Positions 12,590 to 24,760 of a stretch of 64,000 bases of DNA are shown here, one piece after another. This stretch comes from Niebla homalea. Its lineage: Eukaryota > Ascomycota > Lecanoromycetes > Lecanorales > Ramalinaceae. A model generated the notes under the pieces. It ran no database searches. It was not told where the DNA came from and saw only the letters and a list, made by a program, of their open reading frames with translations. The stretch covers positions 372,001 through 436,000 of the forward strand of contig JAHGAU010000025.1 in assembly GCA_019925105.1 (NCBI GenBank), given 5' to 3'. Each line of letters begins with the position of its first letter. Position 1 is the first letter of the stretch. The translations under genes were made by a program, and so were the position numbers.

Positions 12590-13110
12590 ATTTTATTCGG
12601 AGTAAATTTAATTAACGCCGATTTTAAATTATTTAAGATACCTTAAATATATAGGATAATATTTATTCAATTATAATCCGGATACGTAATTATAAAATAA
12701 CGTAATATGATTTTAACCGTTTAATTAATCCTTTTTAACTATTTATTAATTTAAGGGTAATATACGTTAAACGTAAGAATATAAGTATTTATTTCTTTAA
12801 ATATAAATTTTTAAAATACAAAAATAAATTTACGATTTCTATTTAATATAATATTAAAGGGAATTCTTTATCCTTATTTTATTAATTCGGTTAATAATAA
12901 TTTTACTTAATTATTAACCTTAAATTTAATATTATTAAAAAATAAAAATATCCGTTTAAAGAACTTATTAATAACGGTAAAGAATATATCGCAATTATAT
13001 TAAATTAATAAAGCGATAATAAAATTTATATAAATTATATAAAAAATAATTAACGGGCTTAAAATTAATTAAAATAATTTATAAAATATATATTTTTTAA
13101 TTTAATTTAA
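12590..13110 (-). pseudogene. gypsy B integrase relic
   Basis: Minus-strand reading through RIP stops gives the integrase core order: an Asn-Arg-Lys-Phe-Ile stretch (Asp-Arg box), a Tyr-Tyr-Pro stretch standing for His-Pro-Gln-Thr-Asp-Gly, then Leu-Lys-Ser-Ala and Phe-Thr-Pro-Asn near 12600. This is the Ty3-type rve domain, which joins element cDNA to target DNA. It is non-functional. Confidence 0.75.
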
Positions 13111-14199
13111 GCTGTATTTAAGGTAATACGCGATATATTTCCGTAGCTATTTATTTAATTTAAGTAAATATATTAAGTTTATTAATTTATTATAGGATCG
13201 GTTAAAGTTACTATATAGTAAATTATTATATACTTATTAAAAGATTGTTTTTTAAGTTTATTAAATATATATAATTGTAATAAATAATTAACGGATTCTA
13301 GGTTATAAATAAGGCCGTTTTTTAATATAAAGTATAATTTAATTTTTATATTTTATAGATTTAACTCTTCTTTGGTTATTAAGATTTTTTATAATTTTAT
13401 TTATATTTTATTTTTTATATATTTTTCTTTAATTTACTTTTTAAATTCATTTAAAATATAAATATAATAAAGAGTAATTAATTTATTATTATCCACGTTA
13501 TTGAGAATTCCGATTTCTATAAATAAAGTTTACGTATTATTAATTAATCGTAAAAGTACGTTAGGAATAATATTTATTGAACTTAACTTATAACGTAACG
13601 AAATATCGAATATCAATAAATATTATAATACGTAAATTAAGTAAAGATTAAGCTTATTAATTATGGAGGTTTTTAAATTTATTTATTTAAAGATATTAAT
13701 AATTATATTATAATCCGTAAAAATTATATAGTTAAGTTTATAATAATTTATTTCGATTAAATATTTAATTTTACGTATGACTTAAACTATACCTATAGTC
13801 TTTAATTCTATAAGTTAATAATTTTTTTTAATTATATTTAAGCTTTTATTAAGGAATATTATTAATTATACCTTATTATATATAATTTTTAATAAATTAT
13901 GAATCTTTATAATATTATAAAGTAACGGGTTATCCTTAATATAATATATTATAGCCGTAATATTTAGTTCCTTTAATACGTTAATATCGGTAAATAAGGA
14001 TTAATTAAGATTATAATATATAAGAAATAACGGTTTTAAAAACGCGTTTTTTAAATCCTTAAAAGTACGGTCCTCTTCTTGGGTAAATATAAACTTAATC
14101 CGAGATATCCTTTATTTATGGCGTAAACCCGTATACTTTAGATCTATTTTTCTTAGATCTATAATAAAGGAGGTTTTACGTACTTAAAATAAAATAATA

Positions 14200-14700
14200 C
14201 GTTAAGTATAATTCTTTATTCCGGTACGTAATTAATTTATAAGATTAAAGAAGACTTTAAGGTTTCTTAATAAGTCAGGAAATTTAAGGTTTTATATAAT
14301 TTTAATTTTATTATTAAGTATAAATATCTTTAAAGAATTAACTTATTAATTAAGGAGCTTAATCGTAAAATAATTAATAAATAATTTTATCAACGAAAAA
14401 TTTACGTATTTATCTTTAAGAATTTAAAAGACTTAACGTAGGTAAATAATATACTCCTTTAATAAATAATTAAAAATAATTATATTATTTATAAATACTT
14501 ATATAAAATCTCGTATTAAACGTAATATATTATTTATTTATTTTTATATATATAGAAAATTACCTTTAAAATCTATTAATATAACTAAAGATTCCTTTTA
14601 ACCTTTATAAAAGATAATATAAAGTTTATATTAATCGGATTTACGTATAAGAAATTAATAAAAATAACCGCGGGTATCAATTATAATAATATATTTATAA
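14200..14700 (-). pseudogene. gypsy B reverse transcriptase / RNase H boundary relic
   Basis: The minus frame contains NNIIIFN near 14470-14450, the Asp-Asp-Ile catalytic box with both Asp changed to Asn by RIP. A Leu-Lys-Glu and a Tyr-Leu-Arg pattern follow, then the RT connection region. Position and order agree with the integrase call further downstream on the minus strand. Confidence 0.7.
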
Positions 14701-17700
14701 TTTATAATTAAAGAAATTATTTCTTATTATAATAATAATAAATATAAATCGGAAATCGAAATTTTCTTAAGTAATTAAATATTAATTATAATATAATTTT
14801 TATGTCCGTTTAAGATATTACGTTAAATAATAAAAGTAAAATATAAAAATTCCATAAATTATATAAATTAATATAGCTTACCTTTATTATATATTTTATT
14901 TAAAACTTAATTTATAATTATTTAATTTTTATGCTTAATATTATATATTCTTTTAAATTTAATAATTATATTAAGTTAAAGGTTAATAAATATATATTAA
15001 TTTTCTGGAATATTAATTATAATATTATTATCTTTAAAAATATTATTAAATTCTTTAATAATATTACTTAATTAAACTTACGTATTTCCGTTATATATAT
15101 AAATCTTAATACCGTTAAGTAAAACTTACTTTTTATAATTATTGATTTATAATAACCGGTTTAAGTAAATCTTTAAATAATTAAAAGTTATAAAAATTAT
15201 TCCGGAGAATACGAAGATTAATATTATTATTACGGTAATTTTATAAATTTATAACTTGGATTTTTAGGTTCTTTATCCGTAAGTAATAAGTAATATTAAT
15301 AAACTTAAAACTACTATATAGTAAGGTTATGGGGGTAAGTCGTATAAAATTTTAAGTCTTATTTTACATAATAAGTTAACTTTTTAATTAATATCGTTTT
15401 TAATTTAAACGATTAACATTTTTAAGTTAATAATATATATAAATACGTTACCTCGGAATTTAAGATTATAAAACGGTATTAATTACGGTTTAAAGATAAA
15501 ATCCTAGAACTTTAATAATTTTTTTAAAGTCCCTTTTTTTTTTTTTTTTAATATATAATTAATATTTATATTATACTATAAGTTAAGATTTAAGTTTATT
15601 ACTTTATATAAATTATACGTTATAACTATATTATTTCCTTTATAAAAATAATTACTTTAATATTTATATTTTTATAAGTATTAATAATATATTTTTAATT
15701 ATTAAAATTAATTATTATTTTATTAAGAATTATAATATCGGTAACGATTAAAATATTAATAAATAGATTACGTATTAAATAAATTTTAACCGCGATTTTT
15801 CTTAAGGTAAATATTATATTCTTCTTTTCTAAGAAGAATAAATTAAGTATTATAAATTTATTAATAATCGACTTAAAATTATTAACGTTTATAATTAAAA
15901 TTAACTTAAATAATTTCTGGATTTTAAAATTTAAATCTAAAATTTAAGAGAATATAATATTATAATTAATAATTATAATAAGGTAACCGTTATTTATATA
16001 AAAGTCTATTATGGGTAAATTAAGGGTAAATTAAACTTTACTTATAATATATTAATATACCCTAAAGGTAAGGCCTATAAGGTACGTATTCTTTACTATA
16101 ATAAAGCTAATAATTATAGGTAATATACTATTAATTTATTAAGTTTATATATATTAATTATTAACGGATTAAATCCGCTAATTTAACGGAAAGGCCTTAA
16201 AAGTACTTAAATTTACTTTTTCTGATTTTTAGTAATTATATTTAAGATAAGTAAAAAGTTTATTTTACAATAAGTATTTTAATATATATTTAATATATTA
16301 ATAACGTACGGGGAATTAATATATAAAATATACCTTTTTTATAATAAAATCGTTATTATCTTAAGATCCTTTTAATTCCTCTTTATTAAATAATATATTC
16401 TCCTCTTTTTTATCTCTAAGTATAAAGGCTTAATTAACCCTTTATTTTATACGGCGTATTCAGTATTTAAAATTAGACCCTTTTCTTAAGGGCCTTAATT
16501 TTCCTTAATTTAACGTTAATATTTTCTTTTATAATATTAAGGGTAATTACCGTTATCCTTTTTTTTAAGGGCGTATATTATAAGCTTTATTTTATCTATA
16601 CGTTCAAGAAAATAACATTAATAATTAAGAAGAAAAACCGGTTTTTAAATTTTCTATAAAATTCCGGTTACCTTAAAATAATATATTTATTTTACGATTT
16701 TACGGATATATTTATAAAGATACGTAATAATTAATAACGTAAACTTATTAATTATATTTAAATTTATTTATAAGCTTAAGGTAATTATTAATAATAATAA
16801 TTATATTTAATAATTATAAATCCCATTAAAATTCTAAGTTTAACCCGTTGTAAATAAGTGTAAGTTAATTTTAAATATTATTAAAATTTAACGTATATAT
16901 AATCCGTAAAATAATTTACGTATATTCATAAAGTTCCTAGTTTTAAAAAGTATTATTTATAATATACTTTTCGGTAATTAGAATATTTAGGCCGACTTAT
17001 TAAAGTAACTTAAATTTAACGATAATTTAAGAAATTTATTTAATTAAATTATCGTTATATTTAATAAGTCGTTTTTTAATATTTAATAACTTTATAATAT
17101 ATTACTTTAAAACGGTACCTTTTAAATATAATTATAAGTTATTCCGTAATAATTATATATCCATTATTTAAGTAATATCCTTTAATCGATTAATAAAGAT
17201 ATATATATCCCGGAAAAAAATATACTTCCCGGAATACTTAATTATAAAAGCTATATCGGAGGACTTATTTTTATAAAAAGGGTTGAAAAATCCGACGTTA
17301 CCGGAATTAAAATTTATTAATCGGTTTAACTATAAGCCTTTTATTAATTATATTACGTTATTAAAAGGAAAGAATAAATTATTGCCAGGATTATTTTATT
17401 ATTAATCTTATATAATAACGGGAATTAATTCTTAAATTATACTTTATAATTATATTATTTACTTTTCGGTAAAATTTATTATTTTTAACCGATTAAATGG
17501 ATTAATAAGTTAAACGAAAATTATTTTTTTAATAGAAATATTTTTTATTTAATATAATAAATTTAAGTTTAATAAATTTAAGTTTAATATATTAAATTTA
17601 TTAAGTTTGGATTCCGGTTTAATACTTAAAGTTAAAGGGGAGTGTCGTAATATTAACGTTAATATAAAAGGTAAATCTGATAATTATTATAATAATAGAA

Positions 17701-18353
17701 AACTATTTAATAGAAATAATAATCTTATAATATTAAGTTTCTAAGGACTTTAACCATATTAATATAATTTAAACCTATTTAATTTTATTAAGGTTAATAA
17801 CGATTTATATAATAATTATAACGATAATAAAGTATTTTTAAAATATAATAAATTACGTTAAAGTATTAAAGGATTTAAAATCCAGTTTTTAGGAATTAAA
17901 TTAAGAAAAGTAATAAATTCTATAACTTTAAAAGATTTTAATTAAAATAATCTATTTATAATAAATATAGTTTTTAAATTATTTAATCGTTAATTATTTT
18001 TAATTATTTAAGCGATTTTTTCTAAAGTTAAATATAAGATAATTATAATTATTAAGTTACCGGATTTTAGTAAAACGTCCAATTAATAAGTTAAAGTAAT
18101 AATACTGGAATTCAATAATACTTAAAAGGCCTATAATATATATATTTTCTCTATAATATTGTCTTTAGTCTTTCTTTAAAGGTATTTAAAAGCGAATTAA
18201 AGGCGGTATTCTAAAGGATATAAGGTTAATATCTTTAATATTATTATAAGGGAAGTATCCGCTATAATTAATAAATTAATACTTTAATTCGTATTAACGG
18301 ATCTTATGATATACGTTAATATAATATTAATATAAGTAGTTATTATTACCATT

Positions 18354-18499
18354 TATTAATATATGGATTAAAAAGTATAATAATATATGAATAATGATTC
18401 TACCTAAAGGATAAAAGCATTATAAGGATACCTATCCTCTACGTATAAAGGGTGTCCTACACCTATCAATGCTCCCATATATGCATGCTGCACCTAACA
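18354..18499 (-). repeat. 5' LTR of gypsy B
   Basis: 146 bp. It ends GCTGCACCTAACA, followed by the AACGG target duplication. Confidence 0.92.
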
Positions 18500-18504
18500 A
18501 ACGG

Positions 18505-20774
18505 TTATTATAATTATTAAAATAAGTTATCTTAATAACCGTTTTAGTTCATAAGGTTTTATTCGATCTAACATATTAACCTGAAGTTTATAATAACTTA
18601 TTATTATTTAACCGTTAAATTAAGTAACTAATAAATTGTTTTTTAAGAGCCGTTATCGTTATTTTTCCGTCGAAATATAGCGTTTTTTTAATTTACCGGT
18701 ATTTTTTAAACTTAAATATCGACTTTTGCTTTATAAATACCTAATATTACGGTATTTATATCGATTATATCTAAAAGTTAAACGATAATATCTAAAATTA
18801 TTTTCTACGATTTTATTAAATTTTAGTAAAATCCGAATATAAATATATTTATCGATATAAACGATCTAGATATTTAGGCTATTATTCGTATAGTTATCGT
18901 AACGTATATTTAGGAAAACTTATCGTAACGTAAGTTTATTAATAAACGTAAGCTTACCGGTAAAAATGTTAAACCCGGAGTACCCCCTTGAAATATTAGC
19001 GAACTTAGTTTCTTTTTCTTAAATTATAATAATAAAATTATAACTTCTAACGGTATTTTCGCGATAAAATATTCGAATAAAAAAAAATTTTTCGGGATAT
19101 TTATTTGTTTCTCGAATACGTAAACGATTATGTATAATTAAAAAAAGCTAATTTTATATATAATAGCTTAAAAATTTATTTTAAAAACGTGATACTTATT
19201 TAATAAATATTCGAGGCGTTATTTAAAACTAAAAATTTAGTTAAATATAATAAAAATCTCGACGAATAAGTTACGTTTCTAATTTAATAGTTTAAATAAC
19301 TTACGGATATCGCGTTCAATAACGTATTAGAAAAAAGTAAATATTTAAAAAAAATTATTAATAAACGTAAACCTAAAAAATACGTTAATAAAATTTTGCG
19401 ATTAACTAAAAATATAAATATTTAAAATTAATTAAATAATATTTATAATAATATCGATCCGGATTTACGTTTTTCACGTTTAAATAAACTTGAAGGTACT
19501 TTAAATACTTTTATAGTTAAGCTAAATAAGCTTAAGTATAATTAATAAATATACGTTTCCCGAAATTCGAAATGTAATTAATTATAAATGTTAAATGATA
19601 TAGTTAAATTAAAACGTATTTATTAATCGAACGATTAATATATTTTCTGTTGAAATTACGAAGTATTTTAGTTAAAGTCTAATTTTTAAAGATTATTTCC
19701 GTTTAATTTTTAGGGATAAAATTTAAGGTTCTCGGCGTATCGCGAATATTAAAGTAATAGTTTTCCGTACGGTAACTATTAAAATAATATTTACTTAAAT
19801 CGTTTATACTAGAACTAGTATTAATAAAATTAAAAAATTTAAATTGTAAACGTAAACGTCCCGTAATAAAAGCAGATTACTATGCCGCTTACTTAACGTT
19901 TATTAACCGGATAATAAAATATATTAAATTCGCTTTTCCGTCTAAACGTTAATTTTAATAATAAGTATAATAATAAGCGTTTCAATAGAAACCGATTAGT
20001 TAAACCTCGGGTATATTACAATAATATATAAGATAAGAATAACGGCGAATAATTTAATAAAGTATATAGTAAAGTTAAAACGCTTAGTATATTACCGAAA
20101 ACAATAATACCCCGGTTTAAGATCAAAAAAACGTATCTAAATAGCCTATATAAAATAACGAAACAGATCTATATTTCTTACTATTTGCGGTATTAATCGT
20201 ATATATAAAATATAAGGTATATTTTAATAGTCGAAATAAGCTTTTTCGTTAGTTACGTATTATATAAAATAAATAAAAATATAATATATTAGTTAAACTA
20301 GAAGCTAAATACTAGCGAGAAGACTATATACGCGTATAATTTTATCGAAAATAATATTATTAAAGTACTTTTTACGCGCGAAATTATTATATTATCTACT
20401 AAACCTATAACCTTTATACTGGGTTACGTATTTCGTAATTTTAGTTATATAATATTTAATACTCTTATAAATAATTCGATGTTTAAAAATTATACGGATT
20501 CTAACTATTTAATATCTATTATTAATAGGAAGTTGCTTTTAAATTTATACCTTAATATACAAATTAAATAAATATTTATATTTATATCCGTACGCGGTAT
20601 CGGCGATTTAATATATTAAACTTTAGAATTTATAAATATTTAGATTAATATCGATAATTATAGAAACAATTATAAAATTACGGTATAATTAAAAGTTAAA
20701 ATATATATCGTCGATAGCTTATAGGCAAATTTATTTATGGGAAATAATATTATAGTTTTAAATAATATTATTTT
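18505..20774 (+). pseudogene. gypsy A gag and protease relic
   Basis: AT-rich, stop-ridden sequence between gypsy B and N1. Near 20720-20774 the frame shows ANLFMGNNII followed by LNNII, the end of a retropepsin domain (LIGNDI-like, Asp read as Asn). The same frame continues after N1 with ILYFNKNN at 21366-21422 and again after N2 at 22226, which proves continuity across the insertions. The gag part before about 20000 is too decayed for a motif-level call. Confidence 0.65.
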
Positions 20775-21364
20775 GATTGATTGATTGATTTATACTACGG
20801 ATCTAGCTGAGTTAATTCCGGCGTTCCTTAATACTCGGCCATTTAACCTTATTAATAACCGTAAAAAACCCGATATCCATAACGTTAAGAATAAAAATCG
20901 GTATCCACCCAGCTTTTACTTACGTTTTAAGGGCTAAGAGTATTTATAACCGTTTAAAGAATAAGAATTTATTTATATATTTTTTCTAAGAAAACCTATA
21001 ATACCACGACTGAATCCACTTAAGGGTTACCCTTAAACCTATTGCTTTTCCGTTACCTTACGGGTTTATTTAATGTTAAAATTTTAGAATTCCGATTATA
21101 TTACTGAATATCCTTATTAATATATATGTTATTATTATTTTATTTATACGACTTTATTAACCGATATAGTATTATTTCCTATGCCGCCTTAATATTTATA
21201 GCCCCCTTAGCCCCCTACTGGGTGCAGTTTTCCCGCCGTTACTTTTTACCCCCGGGTTAACGGCGAGGTTTCTTAGTCAGGTCCTCGACCACTTCCTCCA
21301 TTTCCTTGGCTAGGCCGAACTGTGGTAGCAAGCCCGTAGCCATTATGAATCTGGCGGCCGCCCT
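20775..21364 (-). mobile_element. N1, short LINE derivative (590 bp)
   Basis: Flanked by a perfect 13-bp duplication ATAATATTATTTT at 20762-20774 and 21365-21377. Its 3' end (left side) shows the AATC tail and the GGAACGCCGGAATTA-type terminus of L1. Its 5' end (right side) is a GC-rich, un-RIPped 160 bp. It lacks room for RT, so it must have been mobilised by an autonomous LINE. The short intact frame is listed separately. Confidence 0.9.
21257..21343 (-). CDS. 28-aa ORF in the N1 5' region
   Basis: ATG at 21343 is 21 bases from the N1 5' boundary, and the frame closes with TAA at 21257. The peptide starts MATGLLPQFG and is acidic-basic (EEVVEDLTKKPRR at the end). L1 also begins its ORF1 with Met-Ala-Thr 15 bases from its 5' boundary, so this may be a truncated ORF1 start kept by a deletion derivative. 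Unlike the rest of N1 it has no RIP stops. Translation is not shown. Confidence 0.3.
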   Translation of the reverse strand: MATGLLPQFGLAKEMEEVVEDLTKKPRR

Positions 21365-21435
21365 ATAATATTATTTTATACTTTAATAAAAATAATATAA
21401 TTATAAACTTATATTAAGATATTATAATTAATATT

Positions 21436-22212
21436 TGATTAATTGAGTTTATATACGAATCTAGCTAAGCTAGTTTCGGCGTTCCGTAACGCACGTGGCT
21501 TAGCTAGTTACGTATTATTTACCCCCGCGCAAAAGCGAGTCCTTATTTACCTTCCGATAATTACTCGTTACTTCAGAAAAAAAAACCTTAACCGGGTGAA
21601 TTCCGTCATACCCCGATATACGTTAACCCGATTTAGATAAAAACCCTACCCTATAGTTGTTTACTACGTTACTTTAACCGAAATCCGTTTTATTTTTAAT
21701 TACCGTTAATTTCTAATTTATTATTTTAAGCCGATTATTTATTCCCGAATTACCGAATTACCTTCCGAATACGAGGGCCTAACTTAACCGGGGGTAACAG
21801 CCCCGGTAAACTTTTTATTTTTAATAATAATGAAAATAACGTAAAAGAGAATAATAACGTCAACGAAACCTTACCCCTTTTTTTTTACGCTATCCTTTTT
21901 AGCGTTATAACCTTAGGTTTTACTTTACAGCCAAGTATCTTCTTATTCGGGAAATACTTTTTTACTTTAATAATAAATTACCGTAACCCTTTTTTACCGG
22001 CTGTACGCGGTTTTTAGGCTTAATAAGGTTAACTACTCGGTACCGGCAAATCGTCGGATTTTATTACTGCGTTATTATTATTCATCTCGCTTATCCGGAT
22101 CGGGTTAAGGGGAAAAAGTCTTAGTATTCGTCCCCGACCCCGTAAAAAGTTCAGCTACTTTTAAGATTATCTTTGTTTCTGCTCGTTCCGCTTATGCCAT
22201 TTATTTGCCCCC
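21436..22212 (-). mobile_element. N2, short LINE derivative (777 bp)
   Basis: Flanked by a perfect 13-bp duplication TATAATTAATATT at 21423-21435 and 22213-22225. The 3' end (left) matches the L1 terminus (TTTCGGCGTTCC region), and the 5' end begins GGGGGCAAATAA in reverse complement. Its inside differs from N1. It is only moderately RIPped, and a 65-codon frame at 21443-21640 is antisense to the LINE 3' end and is not a gene. Confidence 0.88.
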
Positions 22213-22225
22213 TATAATTAATATT

Positions 22226-23139
22226 ATTACTTAGATTAAAGCAATTATATTTATATAACGACCTATCCGTACAAAGCAGGCCGTAACTATTCCGCCGAGT
22301 TTAATTACGAATATATTAATATATTTTTACGGATTTTTATTTTTTAATAAGGATTTTCTGCTTAAACTAAAGCGAATAAATAGCCTTAACAAAACTAACG
22401 GGGTATATAAATATATTACCGACTCTAATTTATTATTCGTATAAACTCGAAATTTTATTTTATATTTTACTCGTATTAATACTAAAACTATATTTGGGAA
22501 ATTAATCGAATATATTAAATAAAAATATTATTTTATCAATAAAATAAAACCTTTTGAGCTACTAAAAGTATTATACGTTCGTAATAAAAGTAAAAGCTTA
22601 TCGGAGCTATAGTTATAATAATATATTTACTTATATCAATATTATTAAACTTTCCTCCGGTATTAAGCCTTTCGGTATTATTAAAATTATTTTCCGAAAA
22701 TAAGTATATTATATATAATACAACTACGGTATATGGTGATAAATCTATTATACTTAAGCTAATATTTATTGCAAATAAATTCCCGGGAATTTAGACCGAA
22801 TAAGGAGTAATCGATATTTTCAAAACGAATAAATATTAATTCCTTTAAAAGATAAAATAAACCCTAAGTTTTTTAAAATTTATTTATTAAATAAAAAGAT
22901 CGTAAAATACAAGATAATATTTTTAACAAACTATATAATTAAAATAAACTAGAATAAATAAATTACTTTATAAAATTTAATTACTTTATTTTCGTAATCT
23001 AAAAAGATTTTTTTAAGTGGCCTAAAAAACGTATTGTAATTAATATCTGCGATTTAAATAAAATTATTAAACTTAATATCCATTTTATACCGTTTTAACT
23101 TATCATAATTTTTACGGTCGTTAATTATAAATTTATTAT
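22226..23139 (+). pseudogene. gypsy A protease-RT linker and RT start relic
   Basis: The frame resumes right after N2 with the end of the protease. At about 23030-23139 it reads an RIVINICDLNKIIK stretch followed by Asn-Tyr-Lys-Phe-Ile, the first conserved RT blocks of Ty3-type elements. It is cut at 23139/23140 by TRIM1 and resumes in frame at 24761. Confidence 0.75.
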
Positions 23140-23144
23140 TATAG

Positions 23145-23318
23145 TATTAGAAATGCATAGTACATAGGTGATAAAGATGTGGGTAAAGTATATGATTAAT
23201 GAATATCTATTTATAAAGGTGCGCATTTAAAGGGTATACGTATGCCAAGCCCGTTACCGTAATAGCCAGTACCGTAAGGTATAATGAGATCTGCGGTAAT
23301 GCAGATCGGTCCGTAATA
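23145..23318. repeat. left LTR of TRIM1
   Basis: 174 bp, about 95 percent identical to the right LTR by eye. Differences are mostly RIP-type. Confidence 0.9.
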
Positions 23319-23947
23319 ACATCCCCGGAACAAAAGAGAAAAACCGACGTCCTCATCGTATATCCATTATAAAACACTATGGATATCACCGGTCTCGCTG
23401 GTAGAGGTAACCGAGGGGAAGCTCCGGGTGTGCGCATCTTGTCGAAAGGATATATGGTTATTGCGTAATCAAGGTGGTTAAGATCGCATACTGGAAAAGT
23501 AAAAAACCGTTAGATTACATACGTAAACCGAGAGCTGAATCGTTCAAAAAACGTATCTCCGATGTTTGACCGTGGTCGTATACTGTTTCCTATTTAGGAC
23601 TAGCTCGTTACGACGTTACGGAGTTGCAGAGTAAACGTATTGAAGACGACGTCGCGTTATAAGGCTTTAGCTTTTGTCCAGCCGATTTATATAGGCCTTT
23701 ATTAAAGGACTGCTTATTAATCCTTAAATTAACAGGGGTGACGGTGCTTTTTCGGGGCTTCGGTAACTCCTTTAAAGTTGAAAATACCGACCTTATACTC
23801 GATATAAACGATATTATAAAGCTTACTTATTTAAGGCTTATAAATATATCTTAATAAAGTTAAGTTTAATAATAAGAGAGACTTATATAGCCAGCTAGAA
23901 TCGAACGTTATTTATCTATTGAAAGCACTATTAACTAATAACTTTTT

Positions 23948-24202
23948 TTTGTCCGAAGATTGAGCGGTCTAGGTAAAGGCTGCGGAGCAGGCGGAGTAGG
24001 TAAGGTCTTTGCTATCGGAGTAGGTGGTATCTTGGCCGCTAAGGGTGGATTCAGAGGTATTGCACTCGCTTTTGGTATAAATTTATTGAAGAGGTCCTTA
24101 AGCGTTATAAGTAATAATACTCGTAGAAGTAACACTAATAGTAATACTTTAAACATTATCGATAACGAAGTGAGGGATTTAAGAGGTACAAATCTTATAT
24201 AG
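23948..24202 (+). CDS. Gly-rich open frame inside TRIM1, unknown
   Basis: An open plus frame in otherwise RIPped surroundings. It has a Gly-rich hydrophobic first half (KGCGAGGVGKVFAIGVGG near 23976-24029, then a GILAAKGG patch) and a Ser/Asn/Arg-rich second half. It has no in-frame ATG near its beginning; the first plausible codon at 23960 is TTG. The codon usage is less AT-biased than the flanks, and the third positions keep CA/TG, so it has escaped heavy RIP. It could be a gag-like remnant or captured host sequence. No family is recognised. Confidence 0.35.
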   Translation, partial: FVRRLSGLGKGCGAGGVGKVFAIGVGGILAAKGGFRGIALAFGINLLKRSLSVISNNTRRSNTNSNTLNIIDNEVRDLRGTNLI

Positions 24203-24234
24203 AGATTATAAATAATAAGGTAAGGACGAGGTAA

Positions 24235-24440
24235 GAAACAGCTAACTCGTAATAAGCTTACTAACGAAGTTGCTAATAAAGGTATTAAAGATCTGGATAC
24301 TAAAGGTAAGGATTAAGCTATTAATAATCATCTAATCGATTTAAGAGCTGATAAATACAATAGTATCGAGGATAATATGATCGAGCCAGTTAAAGCTGTT
24401 GATACTGATCGTATAAATAAAGGTATTACGATAAGATAGT
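24235..24440 (+). pseudogene. second coding-like segment of TRIM1, frameshifted
   Basis: In another frame from the previous ORF, a Lys/Asp/Asn-rich reading of about 68 codons extends to a TAG at about 24438. It has a single internal TAA (about 24316) that RIP could have made from CAA. It contains patterns such as KGIKDLDTKGKD and IEDNMIEPVKAVDTD, typical of a charged, helical or coiled segment. The two segments may once have formed one protein. Confidence 0.35.
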
Positions 24441-24581
24441 TGTCCTACTAAAAGGCTCCGCTTTGTTGATAGTGAGGAATTAGGTGGATAAGCTACAACG
24501 TAGCTACCTTGACTCAAGGCAGATAGAGGTCATACTCGATCTGTATCAATAGCTCAGATGACTGAAGCCGTTACTACCATT

Positions 24582-24755
24582 TATCAGAAATGCATAGTGT
24601 ATAGGTAATAAGGATGTGGGTAAAGTATATGATTAATGAATATCTATTTATAAAGGTGCGCATTTAAAGGGTGTACGTATGCCAAGCCCGCTACCGTAAT
24701 AGCCAGTACCGCAAGGTATAATGAGATCTGCGGTGATACAGATCGGTCCGTGACA
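24582..24755. repeat. right LTR of TRIM1
   Basis: 174 bp. It ends in TGACA and is followed by the TATAG duplication. Confidence 0.9.
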
Positions 24756-24760
24756 TATAG

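Larger units (their letters stand above)
11577..18499 (-). mobile_element. Ty3/gypsy element B, complete, RIPped
   Basis: A 6.9-kb element with 146-bp LTRs at 11577-11722 and 18354-18499, running TGTTGG to CCTAACA. The right LTR start is the RIPped form TATTAATATATGG. The perfect 5-bp duplication is AACGG at 11572-11576 and 18500-18504. Integrase and RT remnants read on the minus strand, so the 5' LTR is the right one. It lies between the 5' LTR and the gag region of gypsy A and is therefore younger than A. A second copy starts at 62119. Confidence 0.93.
23145..24755. mobile_element. TRIM1, 1.6-kb LTR element without pol
   Basis: Two 174-bp LTRs (23145-23318 and 24582-24755) flank 1263 bp. 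The left LTR starts TATTAGAAATGC and the right TATCAGAAATGC, both readable as RIPped TGTCAGAAATGC. The right one ends GTCCGTGACA. The target duplication is a perfect 5-bp TATAG at 23140-23144 and 24756-24760. No RT, integrase or protease could fit. The 5' internal sequence (GACGTCCTC block at 23350, CCGTGGTCGTATAC block at 23570) is shared with TRIM2 at 34010 and 34190, so the two families are related. Confidence 0.9.

Noticed and set aside
23948..24120. Resemblance of the TRIM1 Gly-rich frame to the N-terminal tail of histone H4
   Set aside because: Only a few Gly/Lys positions agree and the Arg pattern is missing; Gly-rich composition explains it. A profile search would be needed.
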